From assembly GCA_047614245.1 (NCBI GenBank), contig JBLHIC010000132.1, positions 1 to 5,267 of the forward strand: DNA of 5,267 nucleotides, in the 5' to 3' direction. Origin of the DNA: Ulvibacter sp047614245 (lineage in GTDB: Bacteria; Bacteroidota; Bacteroidia; Flavobacteriales; Flavobacteriaceae). The notes under the pieces were generated by a model. It worked only from the letters and a program-made list of their open reading frames with translations. It was not told where the DNA came from and ran no database searches. Shown here one piece after another: positions 4,405 through 5,267 of this stretch (within the stretch, counting starts at the first letter, position 1; each line of letters begins with the position of its first letter). The position numbers were made by a program, and so were the translations under genes.

Positions 4405-4836
4405 TTACCCCTTCTTTTGTTTCAACAAGGCATTCTGCTCCTCCATCAACTTCTCAATATTAGAGAGCAATTGAATGTTCTTAGGGGTTACGACTTCCTT
4501 ATTTTTTGGATCTTCAGCTTTCGCCTGAAAACGATTCATCATTTTAATCACTAAAAATATCGTGAGTCCGATTATTAAAAAATCAATCAAAACCTCGATC
4601 AGGAGACCATAGCCAATTACAATCTCCTCTATACCCTCTGCGGCTTCCCGAAGTACATATTTCTGCTCAGCAAAATTGACCTGATTGGTGATTAAAAACA
4701 ACGGAGGCATGAAAATTTTCTTCACTAAAATATTGACCACGTTGTTGAATGCAGTCCCCATAATAATCCCTATGGCCATATCGACCATATTTCCTTTTAC
4801 AGCGAAATTCTTAAATTCTGAAAAAAACTTTCTCAT
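4405..4836 (-). CDS. mscL: Large-conductance mechanosensitive channel MscL
   Basis: The 143-residue protein aligns along its whole length with MscL, the homopentameric inner-membrane channel that opens under membrane tension to release solutes during hypo-osmotic shock. The N-terminal amphipathic helix FFSEFKNFAVKGN leads into the pore-lining helix MVDMAIGIIMGTAFNNVVNILVKKIFMPP (17-45). A periplasmic loop follows (about 46-75), then the second membrane helix LLIEVLIDFLIIGLTIFLVIKMMNRF (78-103). The C-terminal cytoplasmic helix is IQLLSNIEKLMEEQNALLKQ (121-140). Compared by eye with the E. coli protein, the conserved RGN is KGN here, the pore constriction residues Leu19 and Val23 correspond to Met20 and Ile24, and Lys31 corresponds to Asn32. 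The gene begins 8 bp after the parC stop codon, so translation and transcription are probably linked to parC. No Shine-Dalgarno sequence is visible. Confidence 0.95.
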   Translation of the reverse strand: MRKFFSEFKNFAVKGNMVDMAIGIIMGTAFNNVVNILVKKIFMPPLFLITNQVNFAEQKYVLREAAEGIEEIVIGYGLLIEVLIDFLIIGLTIFLVIKMMNRFQAKAEDPKNKEVVTPKNIQLLSNIEKLMEEQNALLKQKKG

Positions 4837-4844
4837 GGCTTATA

Positions 4845-5267
4845 TTAAAAAAGGAGCGTCTGACCTTCATCGTCTATAGGTGGCTCAGGACTGTTTGGGT
4901 TATTTTTATCTGAAGATATCTCTGAAGCGCTGTTATCCGGCTGATTTTGGACATTTTCCTCATCAACCACTTCTATTTCCTCTACCAAAACTGGTTCAGG
5001 TGCTTTATATTCTAAAGGATCAAGAGCATTTATCTCTAAAACCTTGCCCTTCGTGAGCTGATTCCCCATTGCAGAAATACCTTTAACTGAAATAAACTCT
5101 TCGAGATTTAACTCCAAATTATCCTCCCTTTCCTTTCCACGACTCTTTGCGAAAATAACTTCCGCCATAGGCCGATAATCAACAAACACCTTCTCTAAAT
5201 AAGAGTTTTGATCCTCTGTTATAATCATTTCTTCTTTATCCGGATGCTCAACAAGAAAACGTTTAAC
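4845..5267 (-). CDS. parC: DNA topoisomerase IV subunit A (ParC), C-terminal part (cut by right window edge)
   Basis: The frame is open from the right edge to a TAA at 4847-4845, giving the last 140 residues. The ATG at 5228 is internal: 13 codons before it read VKRFLVEHPDKEE and continue the same protein, so the start lies outside the window. The visible part reads as the end of a Bacteroidota-type ParC: FVDYRPMAEVIFAKSRGKERE, then LNLEEFISVKGISAMGNQLTKGKVLEINALDPLEY, corresponding to the end of the C-terminal beta-propeller DNA-binding domain and its linker. A tail of about 60 residues follows, very acidic and rich in Pro, Asn and Ser. Topoisomerase IV acts with ParE in the cytoplasm to unlink daughter chromosomes. 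Confusion with gyrase A is possible, because the two are close relatives, but the VKGI/GNQLT linker ending is how I recall flavobacterial ParC. The extreme C-terminus is GQTLLF, which resembles a sliding-clamp-binding peptide. mscL follows after 8 bp. Confidence 0.85.
   Translation of the reverse strand, partial: VKRFLVEHPDKEEMIITEDQNSYLEKVFVDYRPMAEVIFAKSRGKEREDNLELNLEEFISVKGISAMGNQLTKGKVLEINALDPLEYKAPEPVLVEEIEVVDEENVQNQPDNSASEISSDKNNPNSPEPPIDDEGQTLLF

Noticed and set aside
4685..4879. Plus-strand open frame of 64 codons opposite mscL
   Set aside because: It is antisense to the conserved first membrane helix of mscL and resembles no protein family.
5226..5228. ATG as the start of a separate 127-residue protein
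   Set aside because: The frame is open upstream to the window edge and the 13 preceding codons continue the ParC sequence, so this methionine is internal.

Overview
The window looks like chromosomal DNA from a member of the Bacteroidota, most likely a Flavobacteriaceae species. The evidence is the low G+C content, the near absence of Shine-Dalgarno sequences, several promoters that fit the Bacteroidota pattern (TTG about 16-20 bases before TAnnTTTG), and proteins that read like flavobacterial homologues: a ParC with an acidic tail, a small lipoprotein with an RNCxDFKxGTFEF-type start, and an XRE regulator beginning MVN. Nothing suggests a phage, transposon, CRISPR array or RNA gene.

Left part (1-2025, all minus strand). 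In transcription order this is an M14-family zinc carboxypeptidase (874-2025), an Lrp/AsnC regulator (346-825), an intrinsic terminator (289-319), and the N-terminal part of a DinB-family protein that runs off the left edge (1-263). The peptidase and the Lrp gene are 48 bp apart and probably share a transcript.

Centre (2026-2317). This 292-bp intergenic region separates the peptidase from a divergent XRE-family regulator (2318-2704) and is the most interesting part of the window. A GTTTAC/GTAAAC palindrome recurs five times. Two copies, 35 bp apart, sit at the XRE promoter and XRE start codon; the copy at the start codon means the protein begins Met-Val-Asn. Two more copies, also exactly 35 bp apart, lie upstream of the peptidase, and a wider palindrome covers the peptidase -7 box. 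Between the two clusters is a very AT-rich tract with a degenerate repeat of about 11 bp and other short direct repeats. The simplest reading is an autoregulating XRE repressor that also controls the divergent peptidase-Lrp unit.

Right part (2705-5267). On the plus strand, a small lipoprotein (2748-3119) with a hairpin at its stop codon is followed by a TerC-family membrane protein (3213-4040) and, 15 bp later, a small TerB-like protein (4056-4391); the last two probably form an operon. Convergent with these on the minus strand are the C-terminal part of topoisomerase IV subunit A, ParC (4845-5267, cut by the right edge), and 8 bp after it mscL (4405-4836). The last residues of ParC, QTLLF, resemble a sliding-clamp-binding peptide.
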